Below are positions 35,435-48,231 of a DNA stretch of 64,000 nucleotides, piece after piece; within the stretch, counting starts at the first letter, position 1; the number at the start of each line of letters is the position of its first letter. The DNA is taken from contig OX638372.1 of assembly GCA_951812925.1 (NCBI GenBank), positions 54,930,028-54,994,027 of the forward strand, written 5' to 3'. The notes under the pieces are model-generated. The model was not told the DNA's origin and made no database searches. It saw only the letters and a program-made list of their open reading frames with translations. The position numbers were made by a program, and so were the translations under genes. Source of the stretch: Calliopum simillimum. Lineage: Eukaryota > Arthropoda > Insecta > Diptera > Lauxaniidae.

Positions 35435-38400
35435 TCGTAATTGTTAGGATAAAGAATGACGAAACAAAGTAAAAAGAATACGAGGAGTTAAATGGAGACA
35501 TGTAGTCTAAGACGATATACTTAGTTGTTAATTTCAATACTTGAAACCAAAATAGCAATTACGATAAAAGAAAAAACAATAAACTTAATGTTTTGAATAG
35601 CAATAGATGTATGAAAAAATTTAATAAATATTTAATGTTTTATGTATACAATATATTTGTGGAGTCCGCGCTCCAAAATGTTTCTGATTTAAATAAAAAA
35701 AAAAAAACAAAATTTAAAAAAAAAAAAAATCATCAAAATCAGAGCTGTTCTTGAGAACTTCCTCATTTTGCCTGTTTTTTGGCTTCATTGACTCCACTAT
35801 CTGTCCAACGCAAAAAAAACAAAATATACATAAAAAGATTTTTGGAATGGACTTACGTAAAACGGATCAAAAACTATGCACGTTTTACTGTGCTTAAAAA
35901 GTTTTCGTATGAGCTTTTTTCTATCGGGAGACGTTTTTGAAAAGTTTCTATTTTAAGTTCATTTTCGTTCTTACTTATTGTCACGTTGCATGGAAAACCA
36001 TGCGGTCATATTTTCAACCATTTAAGGAAAAATTCAACGGAGACCCATATTTGACTTAAAATGTTATATTACGTTTATGAATTATAATTTATACCAGAAT
36101 CATTTGGTTTTCCATTCCTATTGGTAGTACGTATAAATAAAAATACAAATACAAATGAAATCTGACTGACCCCCATTCAAAAAATTCAGACGCAAATTTT
36201 CATAAATTGGTAAAAAATTATAAGAGTTTTGTTTGAAAATATCGCGCAGCCTTATTATAATTTATATAAAAATTGACGGCTAAAAGTATGCTATAAAAAA
36301 TGCAGATTTCACATACGACTCTGTGACTGAGTGCTATACAAATGGCTTAAGTTTTTACAGCATACTTTTAGACACACAATTTTAATTACTTATCACCCTA
36401 TACCGCATACGTGTACATATATTGTAATTATATTTTTTTCCATTCATTTTTTGATAAGATTACTTCAAATATTTCTTTAGCATTAATATTTGACTAATTT
36501 TTAAAAGACGTCTTTTACTAGTGTTGACCCCAGACGTTTTTCAAAAGTTAACATTTCTTTTTTCCTATAAAAGTTTTGGGCATACATATTAGTATACGTG
36601 GTGGGGGGATACTTTTTCCAAAATCGTTTTCCCAAAACAAATTATTTCCCAAAAACATTTTTCCCAATTTTTTTTCTTCCCAATACTTTTTTCCCCAAAA
36701 TAAAGTTTTCCCACGCCTTTTAACTTTTCTCATTAATATATAAACAACTTATGGCGTTGTCATTTGTTTTTCCATCAATATTTTAGAAGCGCCTTCAAAT
36801 TTCAGTAAGAAATAAAAGTTAATCAAATTTTTCATCTACGTATCTCAACATGGCGGAATTAATAAATTGCTGAAAGTCATTTCTACTCCATGTCGATGGA
36901 TATCTATATTACAAACATTCGGGTACCATTGGATCGACAACATATTAGAATTGCCGTAACAAAGCCGAATGCAGCGCTAGGGCAATAACTTCCGGCGGAC
37001 CAGAAAATATCACACTGTTGAAAGGGCCTGATGTCTCGAAACACATTTCACACGCGCCAAATCCTGAAGAAGTCGAAGTCTTGGGAAAACTTTTTAGTGA
37101 AAAAAAAAACATTGGGATAAAAATCTTTTGGGACAATCTTTTGGGAAATTTTTTTAGTGGGAAAAAATATATATAACCTATACTGGTTGGGGTACACTTT
37201 TGCCAAAAGTGTACCCCAACCAGAAGTTATTGCCATAGCGCTGCATTCGGCTTTGTTACGGCAATTCTAATATGTTGTCGATCCAATGGTACCCGAATGT
37301 TTGTAATATAGATATCCATCGACATGGAGTAGAAATGACTTTCAGCAATTTATTAATTCCGCCATGTTGAGATACGTAGATGAAAAATTTGATTAACTTT
37401 TATTTCTTACTGAAATTTGAAGGCGCTTTTAAAATATTGATGGAAAAACAAATGACAACGCCATAAGTTGTTTATATATTAATGAGAAAAGTTAAAAGGC
37501 GTGGGAAAACTTTATTTTGGGGAAAAAAGTATTGGGAAGAAAAAAAATTGGGAAAAATGTTTTTGGGAAATAATTTGTTTTGGGAAAACGATTTTGGAAA
37601 AAGTATCCCCCCACCACGAATACTAATATGTATGCCCAAACTTTTATAGGAAAAAAGAAATGTTAACTTTTGAAAAACGTCTGGGGTCAACACTAGTAAA
37701 AGACGTCTTTCAAAAATTAGTCAAATATTAATGCTAAAGAAATATTCGAAGTAATCTTATCAAAAAATGAATGGAAAAAAATATAATTACAATATATGTA
37801 CACGTATGCGGTATAGGGTGATAAGTAATTAAAATTGTGTGTCTAAAAGTATGCTGTAAAAACTTAAGCCATTTGTATAGCACTCAGTCACAGAGTCGTA
37901 TGTGAAATCTGCATTTTTTATAGCATACTTTTAGCCGCCAATTTTTATATAAATTATAATAAGGCTGCGCGATATTTTCAAACAAAACTCTTATAATTTT
38001 TTACCAATTTATGAAAATTTGCGTCTGAATTTTTTGAATGGGGGTCAGTCAGATTTTATTTGTATTTGTATTTTTATTTATACGTACTACCAATAGGAAT
38101 GGAAAACCAAATGATTCTGGTATAAATTATAATTCATAAACGTAATATAACATTTTAAGTCAAATATGACCGCATGGTTTTCCATGCAACGTGACAATAA
38201 GTAAGAACGAAAATGAACTTAAAATAGAAACTTTTCAAAAACGTCTCCCGATAGAAAAAGGCTCATACGAAAACTTTTTAAGCACAGTAAAACGTTTATA
38301 GTTTTTGATCCGTTTTACGTAAGTCCATTCCAAAAATTTTGTTATGTATATTTTTTTTGCGTTGGACAGACACTGGAGTCAATGAAGCTAAAAATGAGGA

Positions 38401-39426
38401 GGTTCTCAAGAACAGCTCTGATTTTGATGATTTGTTTTTTTTTAAATTTTGTTTTTTTTTTTTATTTAAATCAGAAACATTTCGGAGCGCGGACTCCACA
38501 AAAATATTGTATACATAAAACATGAAGCATTTATTAAATTTTTTCATACATCTATTGCTATTCAAAACATTAAGTTTATAGTTTTTTCTTTTATCTTAAT
38601 TGCTAATTTGGTTTCAAGTCTTGAAATTAAGGGGACATTCGCTTTTGTAATTGAAAACAAAAAAACACTTTTTAAAAATTTTATTATGAAAAAACTAGGT
38701 ATTATATATATTGACAAAATTTCTTTTGAACATTGTTAAGTATTGTCCAAAAAATATGAAAAAAAATTTATTTTTAGTTTCGCTTAACTGCTGTAGAGAG
38801 CGTCATCCAAAAGTTACTTTTCAAACTGGTAGGTAATTTTTCTCCGAACCTACTCGACGGATTTCAAAAGACCAAATAGCATTCGATTACTCATAAAAAA
38901 TATTAAACAATAAACCTTTAAAGTTTTAAAAATTAAGCCCCCCTTTTTTTACGGGGCATTTTTTAAGGTTAAGTCCCTCAATTTTTTCGCATTTTTCATA
39001 AATATTCATACAAAAACTTCAAAATATAAAAAAGTATGAATTTTAAAGGCTTTTTGTATAGTTTTGGGTCTCAAGAATAAATCCATTTTGAATTTTTCAA
39101 AAATCTGTTACAGGAGGTCTAAAATATTTCCTACCGTTTAAAAAGTAACTTTTGGATGGCGCCCTCTACAGCAGTTAAGGGAAACTAAAAATAAAACAAA
39201 AAAAATTTTTCGTATTTGTTAAGCAGTGTTTAACAATGTCCAAAAGAAATTTTGACAATAAATACAATAGTTTTTTTATAATAAAATTTTTAAAAACTGT
39301 TTTTCTTTTCAATTACAAAAGCGAATGTCCCCTTAACAATTAAGTATATCGTCTTAGAGTACATGTGTCCATTTAACTCCTCGTATTCTTTTTACTTTGA
39401 TTCGTCATTCTTTATCCTAACAATTC
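35435..39426. repeat. Inner palindrome, arms ~1.5 kb, with TTCCCAAAA-rich centre
   Basis: Left arm 35435-36989 and right arm 37223-39426 mirror each other (GTGGAGTCCGCGCTCC near 35660 / GGAGCGCGGACTCCAC near 38485; TCTCCCGATAG; CATGTCGATGGATATCTATA / TATAGATATCCATCGACATG). The central spacer 36990-37222 contains a second small hairpin (CTGGTTGGGGTACACTTTTG and inverse, 37183-37223). The low-complexity TTTTCCCAAAA runs near 36610-36720 and 37490-37600 generate meaningless ORFs. The right arm is longer only because of the element at 38631-39332. Confidence 0.85.
38631..39332. mobile_element. 702-bp TTAA-flanked palindromic element (piggyBac-like MITE)
   Basis: GGGGACATTCGCTTTTGTAA at 38631 and the inverse ending 39332. 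TTAA lies directly outside both ends (38627-38630, 39333-39336). The mirrored left arm near 35530-35545 has the empty site with a single TTAA. Inner pairing includes ACTGCTGTAGAG-GCG-CATCCAAAAGTTAC. A TTAA target duplication is the hallmark of piggyBac-superfamily transposition. The GGGG end differs from classic CCC(T/Y) ends, and there is no transposase, so the superfamily is an inference. Confidence 0.82.
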
Positions 39427-40130
39427 CGTGTATTAATTAATTATTAATTATAAGTTTTATATTAAGAGTGTCGCCATTACTTTTGGATTATTCTTTGATT
39501 TCGTGTTTAAGATATTGCCATATTTTTTGGAATTCCGAATATTTTTGTGTATTGAATTTAAGTAGGATTTTGCTTATAAGCTCTTTTTCACATTTTAAGG
39601 AAAGTTTATTTTAATAAATAAAACTAGATACTAACCAAATTATAATTATTAAGAGTGATGCAAAAAAAAATTAATTCGAAATTAAAAAATTCTATGATTC
39701 TTAAAAAAAAATTTCAAATTCCGAATACTTTTGTGAGCAACTGTATATATTTCAATACCGAAAAATATCATTTCTTAAGTTCTTCTTCACGAGATATACG
39801 CAAAACTGAACAAAAGAACAATTTTCTTAATTTTTAAAATGAAAACTTAAAAGTTAATGAAATGATATCTTCACGAAAAAAATTATTTTATACTTTTTAA
39901 TGAAAAATTCTATGATCTTTCCAACAGTATTAGCCTCATTTATCTTAGTTTTCTCTCTCACGAGGTATACACAACAATATATAGAAAAGTACTCTTTGCC
40001 ATAAAACTCATATTAAAAACAGAGAAATAAAGTGCGGCACCAGTAAATATGGGCTCTCCTTGCACCAGAATTACTATTTTCTATCCTTTTGACTATTAAA
40101 ACTGTTTGAAAGCAAAAAGGAAACAAAAAC

Positions 40131-41210
40131 AAAAATTTGAAGCAGCGTAATATACATAGGTTCTATTAACGGAACCAAGTGCCGATTCCAAAATCAGCCC
40201 TCATAAAACAACTATCTATAAGTTCTGGGGTTATACTTTTGTGAATAAGTTTTTTATTTTTAACTGTTAATCCATATATCCACATATCAAAAAAACCTTT
40301 ATTTGTTGTTTTTGTAAAATAGTTTTACAATTTTGATTCATTTTGTTATCAATAATTTTTGTTTTATTTTTAATACTTTGATTTGTTTTAAGTGCATTTA
40401 TCTGAAATTTTCCTTTTATTTTGTTAAAGGCACTGTATCCCACAGAACGAGATTTTTTTTCTTCAGATTTTGTTATTGCAAAATAATACGTTAAAAAGAC
40501 TGAACTGGTCGAATTACTGCTAACACAAAGCAATAAAAATATTAAGGGTATTTCTTGGAACGTGTAAATGACTCAAAAACCACATAAACTCGTAAGAGCT
40601 GTCAGTATCAATACAAATTTTGAAAATTTTACGTGTAACGAGGCTTTCAAGGCATTTACACGTATTAAGGAATAGGAATAGGAATAATTAAATAAAAGTA
40701 CATGCAAATTAGGGAAGAATGTCATTTTTATAGCTGTGAGTGAAACATTTTTCTCTTTTTATGTTGTTGTAATTCCTCTAATAGAACAAGCATTTTGTAT
40801 TTACAGATTTTCTTTTTTTCGCTTATCTCTAAAACCAAAAAACCTATTAACAGATTCACTGGTTTCATTCAACACATATAGGGCATTCCTTAAAATGTGT
40901 CAAAACCTCGTAAACTCGTAAAAAGTTCGTATTGATTTTGACAACTATTACGAGTTTACGAGACATTCACACTTTTTAAGGAATACCCTCACTACTTTAA
41001 TGCACTAAAATGAAACGAAAGTAAATCATTAACAAAATACAGTATGGGTATTTCATAAGAAAACTAACTACCATGGTTTGGTCAAAATAATGCACGAAAT
41101 TTTAGAAGTTCTAAATCGGCTGAACAACTCATACAGACAGTGGTTACAATAATTATTCGTACACAATTCATTGCATACAAAAAAACAGTAATACTCTAAA
41201 TATTAATACA
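40131..41210. repeat. Non-coding stretch with two short related hairpins
   Basis: Hairpin one, about 40546-40673, starts GGGTATTTCTTGGAACGTGT and ends ACACGTATTAAGGAATA. Hairpin two, about 40881-40988, starts GGGCATTCCTTAAAATGTGT and ends ACACTTTTTAAGGAATACCC. The two share end sequence and an ACTCGTAA word, so they are small relatives of one MITE family or the two ends of one 440-bp element. Nothing else was seen. The minus-strand frame at 40267-40533 has no motif. Confidence 0.55.
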
Positions 41211-42252
41211 TTAGGATGGGCCAAATTGTATGGAAGAACTTTTAACGACCTCAGCTACCCCTCTATGTGAAAGTTCATTCAATTCTATGAAAAAATGCCC
41301 AAGGAACCATACCTCTACGTTAAACTTTAGTTCGGCGCATTTCCGATTGAAAATTTTACATTGCAATCCATAGCCGTGTTGCTTTTGACGCATATATGAA
41401 GCACTTCATGCCAAGTGTACCAGCTCAAAATTCTCTGATTTTGCTCAAATTTGGCAATATGGTAGATCCGGTGTGCATGAACAACAATCCGGGAGGATTT
41501 GGTCCTAGTACCATTTGTTGTTAAAATACAGGGAGTTGAAGTTGGCGTTTTTAGTCATTTTCATGAAAAATGTGTTTTTTAAAAAATTTATAGCTTACGC
41601 TAAAGTTTGTAAATTGATAAATCTAAGTTACTGGTCCTATTCATTTTAAAGTGTTCTTTTCATGAAAAAAAAATTTCTTGGTGAAAAAATTTTTTTTTTT
41701 TTTACTTTTGACTTTTTTTACTCAAGAGGAAAGCATCTTACAAAAAAAGTGTACTAGGCATAAAGTGCTTAGAATCATCAAAGAAATAAGTGTGAAATTT
41801 TTTGGAAACTTAAAAAAATTTTTTTTATTTTTTTGAGTAATTTTTGAAAAAATTTCAAAAATTATTAAAAAAAAAAGTTTCCAAAAAAATCTCTCGTATT
41901 GCTTGGACAATCCTAAGCATTTTTTGCCGTACACACTTTTTACGTAAGATGCTTTCATCTTGTGTAAAAAATATTTTTGCCTGCCGCGGGCGTTCAAAAG
42001 CCGAAAACTCCCACTTAGCGTCCGAATCCCATCTTGGGTCAGACATCATTTTAAAGCTAATAAACTATGCTTTAATTTAAATTACTTTAAAAAAATCGAA
42101 AGGGGCTTTTTTTAAAAAAAATTCAAAAGTATTTTTAAGTGTAAAAAATTTTGGTGTAAAAAAATTTTTTTCAGCAAGAAATATTTTTTTATAAAAATAA
42201 CACTTCAAAATGAATAGGACCAGTTACTTAGATTTATCAATTTACAAACTTT

Positions 42253-45200
42253 GTATGTATGTATTCTCCTTTAACTACTAGGAGGAGCTTAGGGCCAATA
42301 TGAAATTTCTCCATTTGTCACGATCCCTTGCGATGACTTTAATCTCTTGCCACGACTTTCCCGATTCTTGGATTTCCTTTTCCAGCGACCTCTTCCAGTT
42401 GGTTTTGGGTCTAACACGTCCTCTACTGCCTTGTGGATTCCACTCAAGAGCCTGGCGACAAACTTCGCTGTGTGGTTTCCGGAGAGTGTGACCAATCCAT
42501 TTCCATTTGCGCTGCTTGACCTCGTTTGCTATAGCCCTCTGATTGCATTATTGATGTAGCTCAGCATTTGATATTGTGCGAGGCCACCGAACCTTTAGTA
42601 TTCGCCTTAAACATTTGTTGACGAATACTTGCAGCTTGTTCGTTAGTTGTTCAGTAACAAGCCACGTTTCGCACCCATATAACAAAACCGATTTCACATT
42701 CGAATCAAAAATGCGCACTCCCGTTTTGGTGGATATAACGGATGAAGACCATATTTTGTTCAGTTGAGCGAACGCGCCTTTTGCTTTTGCTATTCTTGAG
42801 TTGATATCCTCTTTTGCTCTACCATCCATGGAGATAATGCTGCCTAAATACGTGAAGCTATCGACGTTTCCGATGTCATCACTGCCAGCTTTAAATGTGA
42901 TGTCATTGCTTGCGTTTAGCTTCATGCTTTTAGTCTTGGATACGAGGCAGATGTGGTCAGCGTAGTCGAGATCTTCCAGATGTTCGGTAAAGTTCCATTG
43001 GATACCCCTTTTGGCCGTATTAAAAGCTTTATCTAGGATATCATCAAGAACGATAAGGAAGAGTGATGGTGATAGAAAACACCCCTGCCGTACGTCTGAA
43101 TTAGTGGTGACTGTCGGTGACGACAACCCATTGTGTAACACACTGCATTATTTATAGCCTTCATATTGTGCACGTACTAAGTTTATGGCCTTTGCGGCAA
43201 TACCTCTTCGTTGCAGTGAAACCCAGATGTTTTCTCGGGAGACACTGTCGAAGGCAGTGCTATAGTCTACGAAGACAAGTTGAAGTGCAGCACTCCACTC
43301 GCATGATTGTTCGACAATTATTCTGAGGGTGTTGATTTGATCCACGCATGCTCGGTTTCGCCGGAATCCTGCTTGCTGTTTTCGAATGGCCGAATCAAGT
43401 TTCGAGCAAGGTAATGCCCCTATAGTTTCGGCACTCGCTTGGGTCACCTTTTTTCGGTAGTTTGACTAGCATGCCATGTAGCCAATCTTCTGGCAAACGC
43501 TCTTTGCTCCAGATTTTGGTGAGCAGAGGATGGAGAATTTTAGCTGATGTTATGGGGCATGCCTTTAGCAGTTCAGCTGTTATTTGATCTATACCGGCGG
43601 CCTTGTTATTTTTCATGCTTTGGATAGCTTTCAGTATTTCATCGATTGTAGGCGGTGGTGTTTGTATTCGACTACTACTGCGAGTCACTGCGGCAGTTGT
43701 AGTTGGTGATTCTGGTTGTGAGGATGTGGTAGACATGGGATTTAGTATATCACAAAAATACTCTTTCCATCTCTTTAGTTGTTCGTCCGCGGATGTTAAG
43801 AGATTTCCATTTTTGTCTTTGATAGGGCGGCTCTGTTGGAGTTTTCTGCCAGATAATCTGCGGGTAATATCGTAAAGCTGCCTGAGATTTTGAGCATTTG
43901 CAGCGCTTTCGGCTTCGCTCGCGAGGTCGTTATACATTCTTATTTTGTCTTGTCTGCGCGATCGCCTGACTTCTTTACTGAGAGAGTTAAAGACCTTTTC
44001 GGCAACGTTCTTTTGCGCTCTAGTTTTAGCGTCGTCTCTCAGTTTTTTCGCGCTTCATCTTTTTTCAACAAGACCCCCCGTTTCCTCGCTCATCCAGTGC
44101 TTCTTGTTCGAGGGTCAAATCCCAAGTATTTTTTCACTGGAGTTTAAGAAGGCCGTCTTAACTGCCCTCCATGATGTTTCAATACTTCCACCACAATCGA
44201 ACGGAGCTGTTTTAAGTTCTACCACGAAAGATCTGCGTATCTCGTCGTTCTTAACCTTAAGCACGTCGATTTCTTTTGCTACAGATTGTTCGCTGGAACG
44301 TTTATTAGCGGCAAGTTTTAGTCGAATGACCGCGACGAGAAGATGGTGGTCGGAGCCTATGTCAGCGGCCCTCTTTACTCGTACATCCAGAAGACTCCCT
44401 CTCCATTTTCTGCTAATGCAGAAGTGGTCGATTTGGTTTTCAGTGATGTTGTCTGGAGACACCCAAGTAGCTTTATGACACTTTTTGTGTGGGAATAGCG
44501 TACCTCCAATGACAAGACCGGCTGTATTGCAGGCGTCAATGAGAAGCTCTCCATTGTCGTTTCTCGCACCCAAACCATGTCTTCGAATCACTGGCTCAAG
44601 GTTAAGGTTTTATGAGCCTACTTTGGCATTCAAATCGCCCATAACCATTATGATGTCGTTTTTGTGAGCACTGTTAATTGCTGCGGCGAGCTGGCTGTAG
44701 AATTCATCTTTGGTTTCTCTCTCTGCCAACTCAGTGGGCGCGTATGCTTAAAAGATGGTAATATTTCTTGCGGGGGTTCGAAATCTGCACCAAATGAGCC
44801 TTTCGTTTACAGATTTCCATTCCATCACTGCCTTTACTGCAGTTTTACTTAACAAAAATCCAACTCCATCCCTGTGGATGTCATTTTGCGCTCTACCGGA
44901 GTATAGAAATTTTTCGCTCGCCGTCAGGAAGTACATATTCGCCGGCACCGTTCCATCTACACTCGCTTAATCCCAATATTTCAACGTTGAATTTGTGGAG
45001 TTCTCTAACGGCTTGGTGTTTTTTGCCAGTTCGGACATTCCAAGAGCCGATGCGTGTTAGAGTTTTCATCGAAAGGATTTTAAAATTTTGAGAAACCATA
45101 TTGGTTCCAGATATAAGAGAATCATTCATAACTATGCATGTTTCTTGCACCTCCAAATCCGATGTGTATGCTCCCGAGGCAGGTGGATTAACCACTTTCT

Positions 45201-45616
45201 GGTGGGTACCACTTGGAGAGTTATTTTCCATCGTTTTTCGATCCATGCTTCATTAGTATAATCTTCTCGGCAACGCCCCACGCAGTAAGTTATAAGCTTA
45301 AAGCTGGATCCGGCAGGAGCTGCAAATATAGTGGCCAAATTCACTTTTAATTTCAGCCGCCCAATCTGGAACAGACGCTGACCTGGGAGCCGCCCACTCT
45401 GGGTCAGACGCTTCAGGATTTCGACAAGATGCTTATTTTAAGGCGGCATCGACTCGCCTTGTCAGTGCCAGTTACGGGCATTGTGGGTTTTCTTTCAAGG
45501 CGCAACGCTGTCCAACGCTACACCCTTCCACACCCTGGCTGGTCACCCGATTTTAGTCGCCTCTTACGACAGGCATGCTTACCTCGGGCATATTCTGACC
45601 CCTTACCCGCAGGGGT
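42253..45616 (-). pseudogene. RTE-like non-LTR retrotransposon, copy B (full length, inactivated)
   Basis: Minus-strand copy flanked by a perfect 14-bp duplication, AATTTACAAACTTT, at 42239-42252 and 45617-45630, so both ends are intact. It reads from CCCCTGCGGGTAAGG at the 5' end to a GAATACATACATAC tail. Coding begins at 45246 but is broken several times: frame change near 44900, TAA in the text matching AYAPTEL (44750), breaks near 44595 and 44060, and a deletion that removes SVPSKVL-type residues near 43410. It also lacks the 27 residues after YADD, as copy A does. It sits in the right arm of the palindrome 41211-48231. Confidence 0.9.
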
Positions 45617-45849
45617 AATTTACAAACTTTAGTGTAAGCTATTGTATAAATTTTTGAAAAAACACCCTTTTCATGAAAATGACTAACAACGCCAGCTTCA
45701 ACACCCTGTATTTTAACAACAAATGGTACAAGGACCAAATCTTCTCGGATTATTGTTCTTGCGCTACCATGTTATCACATTTGAGTGAAATTGGAGACAA
45801 AAAAAATGTTCAGATATTGTAGTACACTTGGCATGGAGTGCTTCATATA

Positions 45850-47510
45850 CAATTGTGGTAATTTTCAAATTGTGATAACTTATGAATGGTGAGTCGTACG
45901 ACAAAAAGTCCAAGGGTCTTATTCAGGGAGAACCACATGCTATAGCCCAGGAAAATAAGACGAAAAAAGAGCTTCTGTGCGAAAAAATTCCCAGTGGAAA
46001 TTTTTCACCGGAATTGTCTTTATTTATGCATGATACACAAACTGTGAAAAGTCCATTGCAAAGTCGTGTGCGCATAAAAAGTTATTCGGGCTCAAAGGTC
46101 GCTAAAATCAGTTTTTTGCAAATATCTCGCTAATGCTAATTTTTACATAAAAATATTGGTCCCCAATTTTGTAGCACAGAAAATTTCCTACAAAAGTACG
46201 TCAAAAATGTTTTCGTTGTGAACAGTTAAGATACGAAATGCTGCGTATAAGTTTATATTAAAATATCTAACTTTTTAAATTACGATAACTCATCAATAAG
46301 GAGCCATGCAAACAAAATTAAAATTCCGTTTAAAAGATAATTTAATTTTCTATGTACCGTATGAAATTTTTTTTTCGAACGGCTCATGACCTTAAAAATA
46401 TTCTTGAATAACCGTTAAGGCTTCGAAATTACTGGTTTTTTAAGGATATCTCCGAATTGGCAAGTACTACGATAAAAAGTAAAGGGACCAATTTTGTAGA
46501 GAATTACAAGATCTACAAAAAATAAGCGATATGTGTACACATAGAAGTAACCGTTTAGAAGATATTCTAAAAAAATCCTTAAAATGCGAAAAAACCGGTT
46601 TTTATTGAATATCTTCTAAATGGTTACTTCTATGTGTACACATATCGCTTACTTTTTGTAGATCTTGTAATTTTCTACAAAATTGGTCCGTTTATTTTTT
46701 ATCGTAGTACTTACCAATTCGGAGATATCCTTAAAAAACCAGTAATTTCGAAGCCTTAACGGTTATTCAAGAATATTTTTAAGGTCATGAGCCGTTCGAA
46801 AAAAAAATTTCGTACGGTACATAGAAAATTAAATTATCTTTTAAACGGTATTTTAATTTTGTTTGCATGGCTCCTTATTGATGAGTTATCGTAATTTAAA
46901 AAGTTAGATATTTTAATATAAACTTATACGCAGCATTTCGTATCTTAACTGTTCACAACTTTTTAAATTGGGTGATCTCCAAAACTATAAGTCGTATGAA
47001 AACATTTTTGACGTACTTTTGTAGGAAATTTTCTGTGCTACAAAATTGGGGACCAATATTTTTATGTAAAAATTAGCATTAGCGAGATATTTGCAAAAAA
47101 CTGATTTTGGCGACCTTTGAGCCCGAATAACTTTTTATGCGCTCACGACTTTGCAATGGACTTTTCACAGTTTGTGTATCATGCATAAATAAAGACAATT
47201 CCGGTGAAAAATTTCCACTGGGAATTTTTTCGCAGAAAATGTCTTATTTTCCTGGGCTACTATACAAATAATTTTAATTTTTTGTAAAAAAAAAATAATT
47301 ATTTAGAAGTTATTTAAGAAAAAGTGATTTTTTGCCGTTTATCAGCGCTTTACCAGTTTTTATAGAATAACTCCTAAAAGGAAAATTTTTTTAAAAATAA
47401 AATGAAAATTTTTTGTAGAGAACGTGATTCTGCATAAAAAAGTTCTTGAGAGTTTTTATTGTGCGACTCACTGTTCATGTGATATCGCAATTTAAAAATT
47501 ACCACAATTG
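45850..47510. mobile_element. 1.66-kb near-perfect palindromic element nested in a palindrome
   Basis: CAATTGTGGTAATTTT at 45850 is mirrored by AAAATTACCACAATTG ending 47510, flanked by TATA on each side. The arms are about 0.75-0.8 kb, with long matches (CAGGAAAATAAGAC..., TTTTGTAGCACAGAAAATTT, GGAGCCATGCAAAC). The centre is near 46600. It interrupts the outer arm between CTTCATATA and TATATACGCGTCAAAAG, whose mirrored partner at 41380-41395 is uninterrupted. There is no coding capacity. It is related in its inner part to the 340-bp hairpin at 62074-62413. Confidence 0.85.
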
Positions 47511-47547
47511 TATATACGCGTCAAAAGAAACACGGCTAATATACATA

Positions 47548-48115
47548 TTTTATACATGAAAATTTTCAGTTTTTCATTGATTTTTTCAAGCAAAACACCA
47601 ACCCAAGCGTTTTTGAGTACTGGGATGCCGAATCTAACATCCATTTGTGCCAGTTTTAGGAACTTAATTGACCGTTTTTGTTTATTTTCCGTCTGTGATC
47701 GGATTTACTTATTTAGTTTTATTTTTACTAAAAACATGTTTTGACAGACTTGTTTAAAAACTTAATTTTGACGTCTGGCAAGTAAAGTATGGTTTTGGCC
47801 GACTGGATCAATTACATAAAGATATGCAAAGGAGTAAAGGATACATAAGGAGGAAGTTCCATATACAATAACTACTCGATGAAATACAAATTTGAAATTC
47901 AATTCATAGTCAAATGAACATAAGATTCGAAAAAATCGTGCCGAAAACCGTATTTGTTGGGTAGAATAGATAAAACTGTCAATTTAGTCCCTAAAACTGA
48001 CGCTAGATGGCGCTTCGGTAATAAATGGATGTTAGACTTGGCATCCCTGCACTCAAAACACTTGGGTTGGTGTTTTGCTTGAAAATTTTCATGCATAAAA
48101 ATTAAAAATATATTG
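47548..48115. mobile_element. Third-level palindromic insertion, ~0.55 kb
   Basis: CATGAAAATTTTC near 47556 and GAAAATTTTCATG near 48081-48093 start arms that continue with AAGCAAAACACCAACCCAAG, GTACTGGGATGCC / GGCATCCCTGCAC and TCTAACATCCATTT. It lies inside the right arm of the outer element: the mirrored left arm near 41340-41360 lacks it. Exact ends are blurred because the flanks are AT-rich. Confidence 0.6.
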
Positions 48116-48231
48116 ATTGTAATGTAACATTTTCAATCGAAAATGCCCCGATGCATTTGTTCATAGAATTGAATAGACTTTCTCATAGGGGGGGGGTAGC
48201 CAAGATCGGTTGGAAAACTGGCCCACCCTAA

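Larger units (their letters stand above)
30876..40130. repeat. Large interrupted inverted repeat (outer palindrome)
   Basis: The left edge (TTGCTTTCAAACAGTTTTAATAG, 30890-30912) is mirrored at 40090-40112. Next, TTTTGGTGCAAGGAGAGCCCAT (32128) is mirrored at about 40053-40075. The sequence after the LINE (from 35435) is mirrored at 39426 and inward. The innermost pairing reaches 36989 and 37223, giving ~1.5-kb inner arms and a ~230-bp spacer. Insertions account for the rest: 30934-32124 and the LINE in the left arm, 38631-39332 in the right arm. About 600 bp at 39430-40025 has no counterpart on the left. Confidence 0.75.
41211..48231. mobile_element. Nested palindromic element with CATTAGG-TGGGCC ends
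   Basis: TTAGGATGGGCCA at 41211 is mirrored by TGGCCCACCCTAA ending 48231. TA flanks CATTAGG/CCTAATG on both sides, so a TA target is likely. The arms pair through TTCATTCAATTCTATGAA, AATGCCC, GATTGAAAATTTTACATT, CCGTGTTGCTTTTGACG, AAGCACTTCATGCCAAGTGTAC, GTCATTTTCATGAAAA and GGTCCTATTCATTTTAAAGTG. The centre is near 41845. The right arm has been expanded to 6.4 kb by three insertions: LINE copy B, the element at 45850-47510 and one at about 47548-48115. Confidence 0.8.

Noticed and set aside
36548..36733. Lys/Trp-rich frames with GKK-WEEK repeats, also at 37472
   Set aside because: Low-complexity TTTTCCCAAAA repeat in the palindrome arms, read on both strands.
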